DNA of 32,258 nucleotides from Bacillota bacterium (GTDB lineage: Bacteria; Bacillota_G; Limnochordia; DTU010), in assembly GCA_012799255.1 (NCBI GenBank), contig JAAZLQ010000383.1, forward strand, positions 1-32,258. The letters run 5' to 3'. This document shows, piece after piece, positions 25,461 to 32,258 of the stretch. Numbering within the stretch: the stretch's first letter is position 1; each line of letters begins with the position of its first letter. The translations under genes and the position numbers were made by a program. The notes under the pieces are model-generated. The model saw only the letters and a program-made list of their open reading frames with translations, was not told the origin of the DNA and ran no database searches.

Positions 25461-26039
25461 TTAGACCAAGTCGCAGGCCTCTGCTGGCATCCAATGGGGG
25501 TCTTTGCCATCCCATTTTACATTACAGCCAATCGGATTAGTAATAGGAGTGGAGATTTCCTTGACAGCGAGCAACTCTTCTAAGGCGTTTTCTAAATCGT
25601 AAGTTGTGATTTTCTCTGGTTGCCTGGGGAAGTCGACTGCCCTCCCAGTGTAAACCAGTTTGCGATCTTGGTCGAAGAGATAAAAGTGGGGAGTACGCAG
25701 TGCACCGTAGGCTTTGGCAACCTCTTGGGTTGCATCGTGGAGATACACCCACGGAAACTTGTGCTCCTCCATACGCTTGATCATGTTTTCATAGGAGTCT
25801 TCTTCATAGGTATTAGCACTATTGGAGTTAATACCAACAAAGGTCACACCTTGCCCTTGGTACTTTTCCACCGTTTTACGAGTCACTTCATCGGAAGCAA
25901 TCACATAGGGGCAGTGGTTACAGGTAAAGAAAACGACCAAATAGTCGCTGGTGAAGTCTTGCAAACTATAGTACTTGCCATCGGTAGCCAATAGGTTAAA
26001 GTCAGGAGCTTTGCTCCCCAGGGTTAAGGTAAATGCCAT
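25461..26039 (-). CDS. Thioredoxin-fold peroxiredoxin-like protein with CxxC
   Basis: A 192-aa AhpC/TSA-redoxin fold protein of the PRX-like group. After [22 protein letters not shown] the first strand leads to [12 protein letters not shown] with Cys40 and Cys43, a thioredoxin-type CxxC. The cis-Pro region is [11 protein letters not shown]. The C-terminal GCNVKW is common in this subgroup. Probable role: thiol-dependent reduction of peroxides or disulfides in the cytosol; no signal peptide. AAAGGAGGT lies upstream of ATG 26039. It is 38 bases downstream of msrB on the same strand, so the two form an oxidative-damage repair pair. Confidence 0.88.
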   Translation of the reverse strand: MAFTLTLGSKAPDFNLLATDGKYYSLQDFTSDYLVVFFTCNHCPYVIASDEVTRKTVEKYQGQGVTFVGINSNSANTYEEDSYENMIKRMEEHKFPWVYLHDATQEVAKAYGALRTPHFYLFDQDRKLVYTGRAVDFPRQPEKITTYDLENALEELLAVKEISTPITNPIGCNVKWDGKDPHWMPAEACDLV

Positions 26040-26077
26040 ATTTTCAACCTCCTTTGCCCACTAGTTCCATGGCGAAC

Positions 26078-26533
26078 TTAGATCTCCTTCTCGTTAGCGA
26101 AGAGATGTAACAGATGCCCGTACCCTTCTTTTTCCAGATCCTCTTTGGGGATAAAGCGCAAAGCGGCACTATTAATGCAGTATCGCAATCCGCCCTGATC
26201 AGCAGGACCATCTGGAAAAACATGACCCAAGTGTGAATCCGCGTAACTACTTCGCACCTCGGTACGGATCATTCCGAAGGATTTGTCCTTCTGATAGCTT
26301 AGTTCCTCCTCGGAGATGGGCCGTGTGAAGCTGGGCCAGCCACACCCTGCATCGTATTGATGGATGGAAGAAAACAGTGGTCTACCTGAGACCACATCCA
26401 CATAGATTCCAGGCCGCGTGTTGTTCCAATAGGCGTTTTGAAACGGTGGTTCAGTACCATTTTCTTGGGTCACCCGAAATTGCTCGGGAGTTAAGCGTTT
26501 ACGCAACTCTTCTACGCTTGGTTTGCTGGTCAC
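26078..26533 (-). CDS. msrB: Peptide-methionine (R)-S-oxide reductase
   Basis: Reduces methionine-R-sulfoxide in proteins. The 151-aa protein has the MsrB pattern: [56 protein letters not shown] and [11 protein letters not shown] with the catalytic Cys119. The two zinc-binding CxxC pairs are absent, so this is the zinc-free form; Cys64 in GCGWPSF is the probable resolving residue. It starts with GTG at 26533, seven bases after AGGTG. First gene of a two-gene transcript with the redoxin. Confidence 0.95.
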   Translation of the reverse strand: MTSKPSVEELRKRLTPEQFRVTQENGTEPPFQNAYWNNTRPGIYVDVVSGRPLFSSIHQYDAGCGWPSFTRPISEEELSYQKDKSFGMIRTEVRSSYADSHLGHVFPDGPADQGGLRYCINSAALRFIPKEDLEKEGYGHLLHLFANEKEI

Positions 26534-26642
26534 AACGGATCACCTCACAATAGTGTATTGCCTTTTCAACCCATCTATGAAAGGAACTTCTACCAGATTA
26601 GAGAATACCTACCCAGGTAGAGATGTGAGTAGGAGGCTTAAT

Positions 26643-27176
26643 ATGCGAAATCTGACAATAAAACAAGTTGCTTTAGCTGGTGTACTTATTGCCCTAGGTT
26701 TAGTCTTGCCCATGCTGACAGTTCAAATTCCAGTACTTGGTCAAAGACTACTGCCCATGCATCTGCCAGTTCTTTTAGGTGGATTTGTGCTAGGCGCTCC
26801 CTTGGCTGGGCTAGTAGGATTTATTCTCCCGATTTTGCGGAGTATCCTCTTTGGCATGCCACCATTTTTTCCCACCGCGGTTGCTATGAGTTTTGAACTC
26901 TGGACTTACGGATTTTTAGCAGGATGGTTCTATCGTCACTTGCCCCGCAAGAATGCCTTCATCTACGTCAACCTGATTCTTGCCATGATCGGTGGACGAT
27001 TAGTCTGGGGTATGGTTAGTTTTATTCTGTATGGTTTGGCCGGAACAACTTTCACCTGGGGATTGTTCGTAAGCAGTGCTTTTTGGGTGGCTATGCCCGG
27101 CATCGTAATTCAAATCATCCTGATTCCCGCCATTGTTATCGCTGTACGGGATTCTAAAAAGGGTCGCCGAGCATGA
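26643..27176 (+). CDS. ECF transporter S component (substrate unknown)
   Basis: A 177-aa membrane protein with about six hydrophobic segments. The pattern LAGVLIALGLVLPMLT, LPMHLPVLLGGFVLGAPLAG, GFILPILRSILFG and MPPFFPTAVAMSFELWTYGF fits energy-coupling-factor S components, which bind a vitamin or metal and dock onto a shared EcfAAT module encoded elsewhere. The true start is ATG 26643 with AGGAGG six bases upstream; the in-frame start at 26523 would overlap the msrB gene. Nothing adjacent tells the substrate; the 109-base leader did not match a riboswitch I know. The LacI gene begins 13 bases after its stop. Confidence 0.82.
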   Translation: MRNLTIKQVALAGVLIALGLVLPMLTVQIPVLGQRLLPMHLPVLLGGFVLGAPLAGLVGFILPILRSILFGMPPFFPTAVAMSFELWTYGFLAGWFYRHLPRKNAFIYVNLILAMIGGRLVWGMVSFILYGLAGTTFTWGLFVSSAFWVAMPGIVIQIILIPAIVIAVRDSKKGRRA

Positions 27177-27189
27177 AAGGGGTTTTTCG

Positions 27190-28224
27190 ATGACAATTAC
27201 CATGGCCGAGTTAGCTAAGAAGTGTGGTTTTTCTAAAGCCACGGTTTCTCGAGCTTTGGCTAATGATCCTCGAGTCAAGCCCGAGACCAAGGCTCTTATT
27301 TTGGAAATGGCACAAAAGTATAATTATCAGCCCCATGCTGTCGCTAGCAATCTGGCTAGAAGACGTACCAAGACGATCGGTCTGATGTTTCCTAAAGCAC
27401 CGCGAACGATTGCAGATCCATTTTTCTTGGAGTATCTACATGGCGTGAGTGAAACCCTCTTCGAGGAGGGGTTTAGTCTCTTAGTCCCCCAGGTAAAGCA
27501 ACAAGGGGTGACCGATACAATCAAGCAGTTAATTGCCCATAAGAGGGTGGATGGGATAGTCTTGACCGAACCGCGCCTTGAAGATGAAAGGATCGCCTTA
27601 CTCAAGGAATCCAATGTTCCTTTCGTTTTTTTGGGCAGTACCGTTTGCGAAGATGTTTCTTGGGTTGATGGGGACAACCGAGGTGGAATTGCTGCAGCGG
27701 TACGCAAACTTGGATCCTTAGGACACCGCCGTATCGCGACCATTACCGGCGAGCCAGGTTTAGTCTCCACGGAAAAACGTTTCTTAGGTTACCGCGATGG
27801 CTTGGCGGAGCTTGGTATTGCGTTTGACCAAGATTTGGTCTGGCCAGGTGACTTCACTAGGCGGGGTGGTTACGAGGCTGTGACAAATCGTCTTGAGCAG
27901 ATTAAGGCAGGGGCTGTGACTGCGATCCTGGCCTGCAATGACTTGATGGCCATTGGAGCGATCCAAGCATTAAAAGGAGCTGGTTTAGAGGTTCCTGCTC
28001 AGATTTCTGTGATGGGATTTGACGGTATTGAGGTTGGCAAGTATCTTTCTCCGCCATTAACGACCGTTCAGCAGCCAGTCTATCGCTTGGGGCAGGAGGT
28101 AGCCAGGGTTTTGCTCGGGCAGATCGAAGGGACTAGTGCAACTGTCCAAATAACACTTCCTGTCAGTATTGTGAATGAGCACAATACCATTGGGCAAGTG
28201 GCAAGTTTAAGGAGAGTTTTGTGA
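27190..28224 (+). CDS. LacI-family transcriptional regulator
   Basis: A 344-aa repressor-type regulator. Residues 5-25 (MAELAKKCGFSKATVSRALA) form the LacI helix-turn-helix, followed by the hinge helix (PHAVASNLARRRTKTIGLMFP) and a periplasmic-binding-protein-like effector domain with DGIVLTEP, GHRRIATITGEPG and NDLMAIGAIQALK. The start ATG 27190 has AAAGGGG seven bases upstream. It is co-transcribed with the ECF S component upstream and overlaps the next start codon. No sugar catabolic gene is adjacent, so the effector cannot be inferred. Confidence 0.94.
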   Translation: MTITMAELAKKCGFSKATVSRALANDPRVKPETKALILEMAQKYNYQPHAVASNLARRRTKTIGLMFPKAPRTIADPFFLEYLHGVSETLFEEGFSLLVPQVKQQGVTDTIKQLIAHKRVDGIVLTEPRLEDERIALLKESNVPFVFLGSTVCEDVSWVDGDNRGGIAAAVRKLGSLGHRRIATITGEPGLVSTEKRFLGYRDGLAELGIAFDQDLVWPGDFTRRGGYEAVTNRLEQIKAGAVTAILACNDLMAIGAIQALKGAGLEVPAQISVMGFDGIEVGKYLSPPLTTVQQPVYRLGQEVARVLLGQIEGTSATVQITLPVSIVNEHNTIGQVASLRRVL

Positions 28225-28775
28225 TGGGTACAAGGCGTATCAAGACCAGGAAAATGTTGCTATCCATTTTAATCATCTCCTTGGTTGTGTTGGCAATCCT
28301 GTCTTTTGTGTCCATGTTGCTAGGTGGAATCGAGCGGGCTGTGAAGGGACTAACCCGTATCGAACTAGGGCAAATGCAAGAAGTAGACTTGCTTGAACCA
28401 GGTACCTATGCGGTGTTCTGGGAGCAAGGCCACAAACTTGCTCGCACAGATCTGAGGATCGTCCAAAACAGTGCCGAAACAGCTGTTGAGTTCCAGGAAC
28501 CAAGGTTAAGTAGAGGTTACTCTATTCGTGGACAGCGTGGCGAAGCGCTTGGTGACTTTACAATTGAAGACGGGGGTAGCTACTTAATTATTGTTGACAA
28601 CTATCAAGGTCCAAGCACAATTACCCTGGGCCGGGGTTACTACCGACAGATGATCTCTACGATTCTGGGCTCTGTGGCAGTTCTGGCCGTGGTTATGGTA
28701 GTTTTAGTAATTATCGCCTTTAAACAGTTACAGGATGATTTTGAGCGGATAATTTCCAAGCTGATGAGGGAATGA
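28224..28775 (+). CDS. Two-TM membrane protein of unknown function, translationally coupled to the LacI gene
   Basis: A 183-aa protein with a TM segment near the N-terminus (about 12-34), a roughly 110-residue extracytoplasmic beta-rich region including EPGTYAVFWEQGH and FTIEDGGSYLIIVD, and a second TM (about 148-168) before a charged cytosolic tail. ATG 28224 overlaps the LacI stop in TGATG, with AAGGAG about nine bases upstream; GTG 28221 is a nearby alternative. The coupling implies co-expression with the regulator. I do not recognise the family. Confidence 0.75.
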   Translation: MGTRRIKTRKMLLSILIISLVVLAILSFVSMLLGGIERAVKGLTRIELGQMQEVDLLEPGTYAVFWEQGHKLARTDLRIVQNSAETAVEFQEPRLSRGYSIRGQRGEALGDFTIEDGGSYLIIVDNYQGPSTITLGRGYYRQMISTILGSVAVLAVVMVVLVIIAFKQLQDDFERIISKLMRE

Positions 28776-28818
28776 GGTTTTACGCGTTCGACGGCAACAA
28801 AGGACAGAAGCGGACGAA

Positions 28819-28827
28819 TGGTATACT
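28819..28827 (+). promoter_or_regulatory. Extended -10 promoter for the lipoprotein gene
   Basis: TGGTATACT has the TGn extension before TATACT (five of six). No good -35 at 16-18 bases upstream. Start would be near 28834, about 30 bases before ATG 28864. Confidence 0.45.
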
Positions 28828-28863
28828 ATAGAAGGGCAACCAGAATTTGAAGGGGGGACCAAA

Positions 28864-29244
28864 ATGCGGAAAGGCTTGCTTATAGCCTTAGTTTTGGTGA
28901 GTATAGCAATGGCGGGTTGTGATGGGAGACTGTTTGTGAACCTAGACATCCCCATCGTTGTTGAACCTGCACCGCCCAAGTACAAGGCTGAGGTGGACGG
29001 TTATCTGTCTTATGATAACAGAACCCATCATATCCGTTTGACCACAAGGCCTAATTACGATCGTTATTATCAGCCTCTAAGAAACGCAAGGGTAACTGTG
29101 GTAGGGACTGGCCAGACGGTAGAGACGGATCGGGATGGCTACTTCTTTATGCGTGGAGTACCCTATGGTCAGATAGAAATTAAGGTTCAGCATAGTTGGA
29201 TAGGACCTTATCATGGCGTTTACTTCACTACTCGGGGACGGTAA
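28864..29244 (+). CDS. Small lipoprotein with a carboxypeptidase-regulatory-like domain
   Basis: A 126-aa envelope lipoprotein. The N-terminus MRKGLLIALVLVSIAMAGC is a type II signal peptide with lipobox AMAGC (Cys19 lipidated). The second half (LRNARVTVVGTGQTVETDRD, then GYFFMRGVPYGQIEIKVQ) has the pattern of a CarboxypepD_reg/CNA-B-like beta sandwich, typical of surface adhesion or scaffold modules. It has its own extended -10 promoter, an AGGGGGGA site before ATG 28864, and a strong terminator, so it is a single-gene unit. Function unknown. Confidence 0.8.
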   Translation: MRKGLLIALVLVSIAMAGCDGRLFVNLDIPIVVEPAPPKYKAEVDGYLSYDNRTHHIRLTTRPNYDRYYQPLRNARVTVVGTGQTVETDRDGYFFMRGVPYGQIEIKVQHSWIGPYHGVYFTTRGR

Positions 29245-29248
29245 GACT

Positions 29249-29286
29249 AAAACCAGCGAGATTCTAAGATTTTCGCTGGTTTTTTG
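29249..29286 (+). terminator. Rho-independent terminator after the lipoprotein
   Basis: AACCAGCGA (29251-29259) pairs with TCGCTGGTT (29273-29281), extended by A-T pairs, and is followed by T to 29285. Confidence 0.9.
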
Positions 29287-29389
29287 TTACCAAACTATCC
29301 TGTTCTGTTGAATATAGGACCTGTAGCAGGAAACAGGCTTGCTTTGAGGAAGTAGGTTAATCGACAATATCAAATGAAGGACAGATAGA

Positions 29390-30862
29390 ATGGTAAAAAA
29401 TGAAAAAGTAAAAGTCGAAGCAAAGAATGAAGGATTGCAGCATCAAATCGCTTTAGATTTCATTGAACCTGGACAGGTCGATGCAGACGTGGAACGGGTA
29501 AGTAAGAAATTGCCCGAGGGGGTCACTTCCAAGATGCTCTACTCTGACGTGGTGCGCATCGCCTGGCCTTCGTTAGTCGAGCTGACTCTGACGCAACTTA
29601 CTTCTATGGTGGATCTGATGATGGTAGGCGGCTTAGGCCCTTGGGCCATTACGGCTGTTGGCTTAAGTGTTCAACCTAGGTTTTTGTTCATGATCTTGTT
29701 TATGGCCATGAACGTAGGTGCCACCGCAATGGTAGCGCGCTATCGCGGGGCTGGAGAACCGGAGCGGGCTAACCAAGTTCTGCGCCAGGCCTTATCGCTA
29801 AGTTTTGTTATTGCGGTTGCATCAGGAATCGCGGGTTACTTTCTTGCTGAACCTATGATTCGCTTTATGGGTGCTGCAGATGCCCAGACGTTAGCAGGTG
29901 GAACTGCCTACTTAAAGATTCAGATGTTGGCACTTCCAGTTTTCGCACTGACAGCCACTATTACTGCTGCTTTGCGCGGTGTAGGTCATACTAGGGTGGC
30001 CATGATCTATAATTTGGTCGCCAATGTGGTGAACGTGGTTTTCAACTACTTGCTCATTAACGGTCACTTTGGTTTTCCTCGTTGGGAAGTTGCCGGTGCG
30101 TCTCTGGCAACTGCGATTGGACAAGTTGTGGCCTTTATCATGGCACTAGTAGTAGTGCTCAGAGGAAGTCACTATTTACATCTCCGTCCTCGTGCTGGCT
30201 TTAGGCCTCAATGGGATCATGTTCGTAACATTTTCAATATTGGGATTCCCGCTATGTTTGAGCAACTGGCCATGCGGGCAGGAGTGATTATCTATGCCCG
30301 GACGGTTGCATCTTTAGGTACAATCGTCTACGCCACTCATCAAATCGGCATGAACATTCAGGCCTTGTCTTTCATGACTGGTCAAGCTTTTGCCGTTTCT
30401 GCAACGGCATTAGTTGGGCAAAGCTTAGGGAAAAAACGTTCCGACATGGCCCAAAGCTATAGTAACCACACGCGGCGTGTAGGAATGGTAGTGTCGCTGG
30501 TTTTAGGTGTGGTCTTCTTTTTCTTTGGTCGACAAATCGTTAGTCTTTATACAGATGATCCTGAGATTATCGCCCAAGGCGCCCGCATTTTGAAACTGGT
30601 CGCGCTTGTTCAACCGGCCCAATCCTCCCAGTTTATTTTAGCTGGTGCGCTTCGTGGCGCCGGAGATACCAGAGCTACGGCAGTAGTTACGTTCTTAACA
30701 GTTTTACTGGTCCGCCCAGCCTTAGCGATTGCTCTGATTAACAAATTTGGCTGGGGACTTGATGGCGCGTGGATTGCGTTAGTTGCGGATCAGTTGTTAA
30801 GGTCCTTCTTAATCTATCTTCGTTATCGTTCTGGCAAATGGAAGAAATCTCGAGTGAAGTGA
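29390..30862 (+). CDS. MATE-family multidrug/toxin efflux transporter
   Basis: Membrane exporter using a Na+ or H+ gradient. The 490-aa protein has 12 hydrophobic segments in two MatE repeats: IAWPSLVELTLTQLTSMVDL (first helix), MNVGATAMVARYRGAGE, ALRGVGHTRVAMIYNL, VAGASLATAIGQ, then the second repeat IGIPAMFEQLAMRAGV, YATHQIGMNIQAL and LRGAGDTRATAVV. It has a roughly 50-residue hydrophilic, charged N-terminal extension before TM1, longer than usual. GAAGGA lies eight bases before ATG 29390. It heads a cluster with the two following genes (gaps of 10 and 11 bases). Substrate unknown. Confidence 0.93.
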   Translation: MVKNEKVKVEAKNEGLQHQIALDFIEPGQVDADVERVSKKLPEGVTSKMLYSDVVRIAWPSLVELTLTQLTSMVDLMMVGGLGPWAITAVGLSVQPRFLFMILFMAMNVGATAMVARYRGAGEPERANQVLRQALSLSFVIAVASGIAGYFLAEPMIRFMGAADAQTLAGGTAYLKIQMLALPVFALTATITAALRGVGHTRVAMIYNLVANVVNVVFNYLLINGHFGFPRWEVAGASLATAIGQVVAFIMALVVVLRGSHYLHLRPRAGFRPQWDHVRNIFNIGIPAMFEQLAMRAGVIIYARTVASLGTIVYATHQIGMNIQALSFMTGQAFAVSATALVGQSLGKKRSDMAQSYSNHTRRVGMVVSLVLGVVFFFFGRQIVSLYTDDPEIIAQGARILKLVALVQPAQSSQFILAGALRGAGDTRATAVVTFLTVLLVRPALAIALINKFGWGLDGAWIALVADQLLRSFLIYLRYRSGKWKKSRVK

Positions 30863-30872
30863 GGCAAGTCCC

Positions 30873-31544
30873 ATGAACGGAAAACAATGGCAATTAGCTT
30901 TCTTGGTGGTAGTGATAGTTCTATTCTTGGCTCTGGTGCTCAATTGGTTCGGGCCAAATGAGCAAAGCCAGGAAAACGTGACAACCACCGACGTGCGGGC
31001 TTATTTGCCCCCCTTGCAGGGCATAACCTACTTCTTTGTGGACGAAGGCATGGAGTATGCCGCTTTCAGTCGGCGCATTACTCATGTTGCTCCCGGGTTC
31101 ATTCAATTGGAAGACTTAAGTGGTACTAACCTGGCTCAGGTGTTGGAGACGAGTCCCCAAGAGCTGAGGATTACTTGGTCGGAAGAAGAGTTTTACGAGA
31201 ATGATAGTTTGCTTGACGCTCCGAGTCGAGCTGGTCGAGAGGGTGGCAGAAGTACAGATCTAGTTTTATTAAAAGCTCCTTTGACAAAGGGGAATACTTG
31301 GAGTGATGAGCGTTTCAGCAGGGAGATCGTGTCTGTCGATGAAACAGTCACCGTTCCCCTTGGGGTTTTTTATGACGTAGTGGTGGTAAAGAATAAGAGT
31401 GCTACCAGCAACGACTTTGTCCAATATGAGTATTATGCTAAGAACATTGGGCTGATCAAGCGGGAGTCTCTCTTTGTGCAAAATGGACAAACGGTGGCAG
31501 TAGTTTCGAGTCTAAAGAGTATTACCGGTCCTTTCCCGCAGTGA
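30873..31544 (+). CDS. Membrane-anchored extracytoplasmic protein of unknown function
   Basis: A 223-aa protein with an uncleaved signal-anchor (LAFLVVVIVLFLALVLNWF, residues 8-26) and a soluble exported part. The C-terminal stretch with YYAKNIGLIKRES resembles the end of exported domains found in many clostridial lipoproteins of unknown function, where a yyApgvGLvk-like pattern recurs. No catalytic residues stand out. It lies 10 bases after the MATE stop and 11 before the next gene, so it is in the same operon. I cannot name a family. Confidence 0.75.
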   Translation: MNGKQWQLAFLVVVIVLFLALVLNWFGPNEQSQENVTTTDVRAYLPPLQGITYFFVDEGMEYAAFSRRITHVAPGFIQLEDLSGTNLAQVLETSPQELRITWSEEEFYENDSLLDAPSRAGREGGRSTDLVLLKAPLTKGNTWSDERFSREIVSVDETVTVPLGVFYDVVVVKNKSATSNDFVQYEYYAKNIGLIKRESLFVQNGQTVAVVSSLKSITGPFPQ

Positions 31545-31555
31545 AGGAGGGCACC

Positions 31556-32258
31556 ATGTACATAATTGGAATCGATGTGGGGGGCACCAATACGGATGCC
31601 GCCCTACTTTGTGACTCTAAAGTTTTGGCCATGGCTAAGGTACCCACAAACCACCAGGACTTGTTTTCCAGCACCTGGCAGGCACTGGGTGAGGTTCTGT
31701 GCCATTGTGAGCAAGGGACACCTTTGCGTTTGCAGCTCTCCACCACCTTATCAACTAACGCGGTTGTGGAAGGACGGGGAGCTCCCACTCAGGTGGTGGC
31801 GATTCCTGGACCAGGAGTGAACCTTGAGACTCTAGATTTTCCTTTTGTAATTCATGAACTTGCTGGATATATCGATCATCGCGGTCGAGAGGTGAGCCCC
31901 CTGGACGACAACCAGATTCAGGATCTGCGCAGACTACTAGGTAGTGGGCAGGATCAGGCGGTAGCAGTAGTGGGAAAGTTTTCTCAGCGTAATCCTAATC
32001 AAGAACTCAAGGTCGCCACTGAACTTGCTAAATGGTATGGAGGCACAATCAGTCTAGGGCATCGCCTTTCTGGGCGGGCAAACTTTCCCAGACGTATTGT
32101 CTCCACGTACTTAAACGCCAGTGTCGCCCAGCAGCAACTGGATTTTGTGCAGATGTGGGACGATGTATTGGATCAACTGGAATTTCCAGTTCAAGATCTT
32201 GTTATCTTAAAAGCAGATGGGGGCACCATGACGCTTAGGAATGCGGGTGAGCGACCCA
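31556..32258 (+). CDS. Hydantoinase/oxoprolinase family protein, N-terminal part (runs off the window)
   Basis: The frame from ATG 31556 (AAGGAGG six bases upstream) is open to the window end, 234 codons. It begins MYIIGIDVGGTNTDAAL, the phosphate-binding opening of the Hydant_A_N domain (actin-like ATPase fold), and has LSTTLSTNAVVEGRG, the conserved TT.TNA pattern, and SGRANFPRRIVSTYLNASV. Related enzymes hydrolyse hydantoins or 5-oxoproline with ATP, or carboxylate acetone. The 3' end, with the rest of the active site, is missing, so the substrate is unknown. It is co-transcribed with the MATE and anchored proteins. Confidence 0.87.
   Translation, partial: MYIIGIDVGGTNTDAALLCDSKVLAMAKVPTNHQDLFSSTWQALGEVLCHCEQGTPLRLQLSTTLSTNAVVEGRGAPTQVVAIPGPGVNLETLDFPFVIHELAGYIDHRGREVSPLDDNQIQDLRRLLGSGQDQAVAVVGKFSQRNPNQELKVATELAKWYGGTISLGHRLSGRANFPRRIVSTYLNASVAQQQLDFVQMWDDVLDQLEFPVQDLVILKADGGTMTLRNAGERP

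Noticed and set aside
26534..26642. Vitamin riboswitch ahead of the ECF S component
   Set aside because: A small hairpin is possible near 26609-26620, but no TPP, FMN, THF, preQ1 or cobalamin consensus is seen.
27327..27770. 147-aa ORF on the minus strand
   Set aside because: It lies wholly inside the LacI gene in antisense and has no family resemblance.

Overview
The window is a 32 kb chromosomal stretch of what looks like an anaerobic Bacillota. The pointers are strong AGGAGG-type ribosome binding sites with many GTG/TTG starts, sigma-A promoters, a CtsR heat-shock operator, a CD3324/Mor-family small regulator, a class I hybrid-cluster protein, a DUF1858 protein, an ECF S component and a selenoprotein gene. 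The iron-type solute-binding protein has an ordinary cleavable signal peptide and no lipobox. That is unusual for a single-membrane Gram-positive and would fit one of the diderm or Limnochordia-like Bacillota lineages, but this is inference. No rRNA, tRNA, CRISPR array, transposase or phage gene was seen, and there is no gene-free gap longer than 300 bases; the two longest gaps (about 12257-12476 and 12747-12997) hold structured leader RNA.

Layout. 1-810: 3' part of an ornithine aminotransferase. 987-4712: GH13 alpha-glucosidase, GPH sugar symporter and a (p)ppGpp-hydrolase-like HD protein. 4763-8466 (minus): hybrid-cluster protein with a perfect-consensus promoter, a Rho_N-like/SEC-C protein and exonuclease III. 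8634-12256: pRiA4b ORF-3-like protein, galE and a methyl-accepting chemotaxis protein. 12257-15055: an apparent leader-peptide/competing-hairpin region before a CD3324-family regulator, a second promoter-hairpin-terminator unit before a six-TM diguanylate cyclase, a DUF1858 protein, and an Hsp20 under a CtsR site. 15319-18469: prolyl oligopeptidase and a divergent phosphofructokinase. 18473-19295: a YbaN/DUF454 membrane protein (minus) and, divergently, a Spx/ArsC-like protein whose active-site Cys codon is an in-frame TGA followed by a bacterial SECIS-like hairpin. 19391-23230: complete iron-type ABC importer (binding protein, fused double permease, ATPase). 23261-26533: lysophospholipase-like hydrolase, DUF362 protein, thioredoxin-fold peroxiredoxin-like protein and MsrB. 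26643-29244: ECF S component, LacI regulator, coupled membrane protein and a lipoprotein. 29390-end: MATE exporter, anchored unknown protein and the start of a hydantoinase/oxoprolinase-type protein.

How the parts fit: a sugar uptake/hydrolysis cassette, a metal importer, and a scattered redox and stress-repair set (Hcp, selenoprotein, redoxin, MsrB, ExoIII, Hsp20). The strongest novelty candidate is the selenocysteine gene at 18939-19295, which standard gene calling would cut to a 76-residue fragment. Second is the three-arm RNA switch with a 22-codon leader ORF at 12335-12480.
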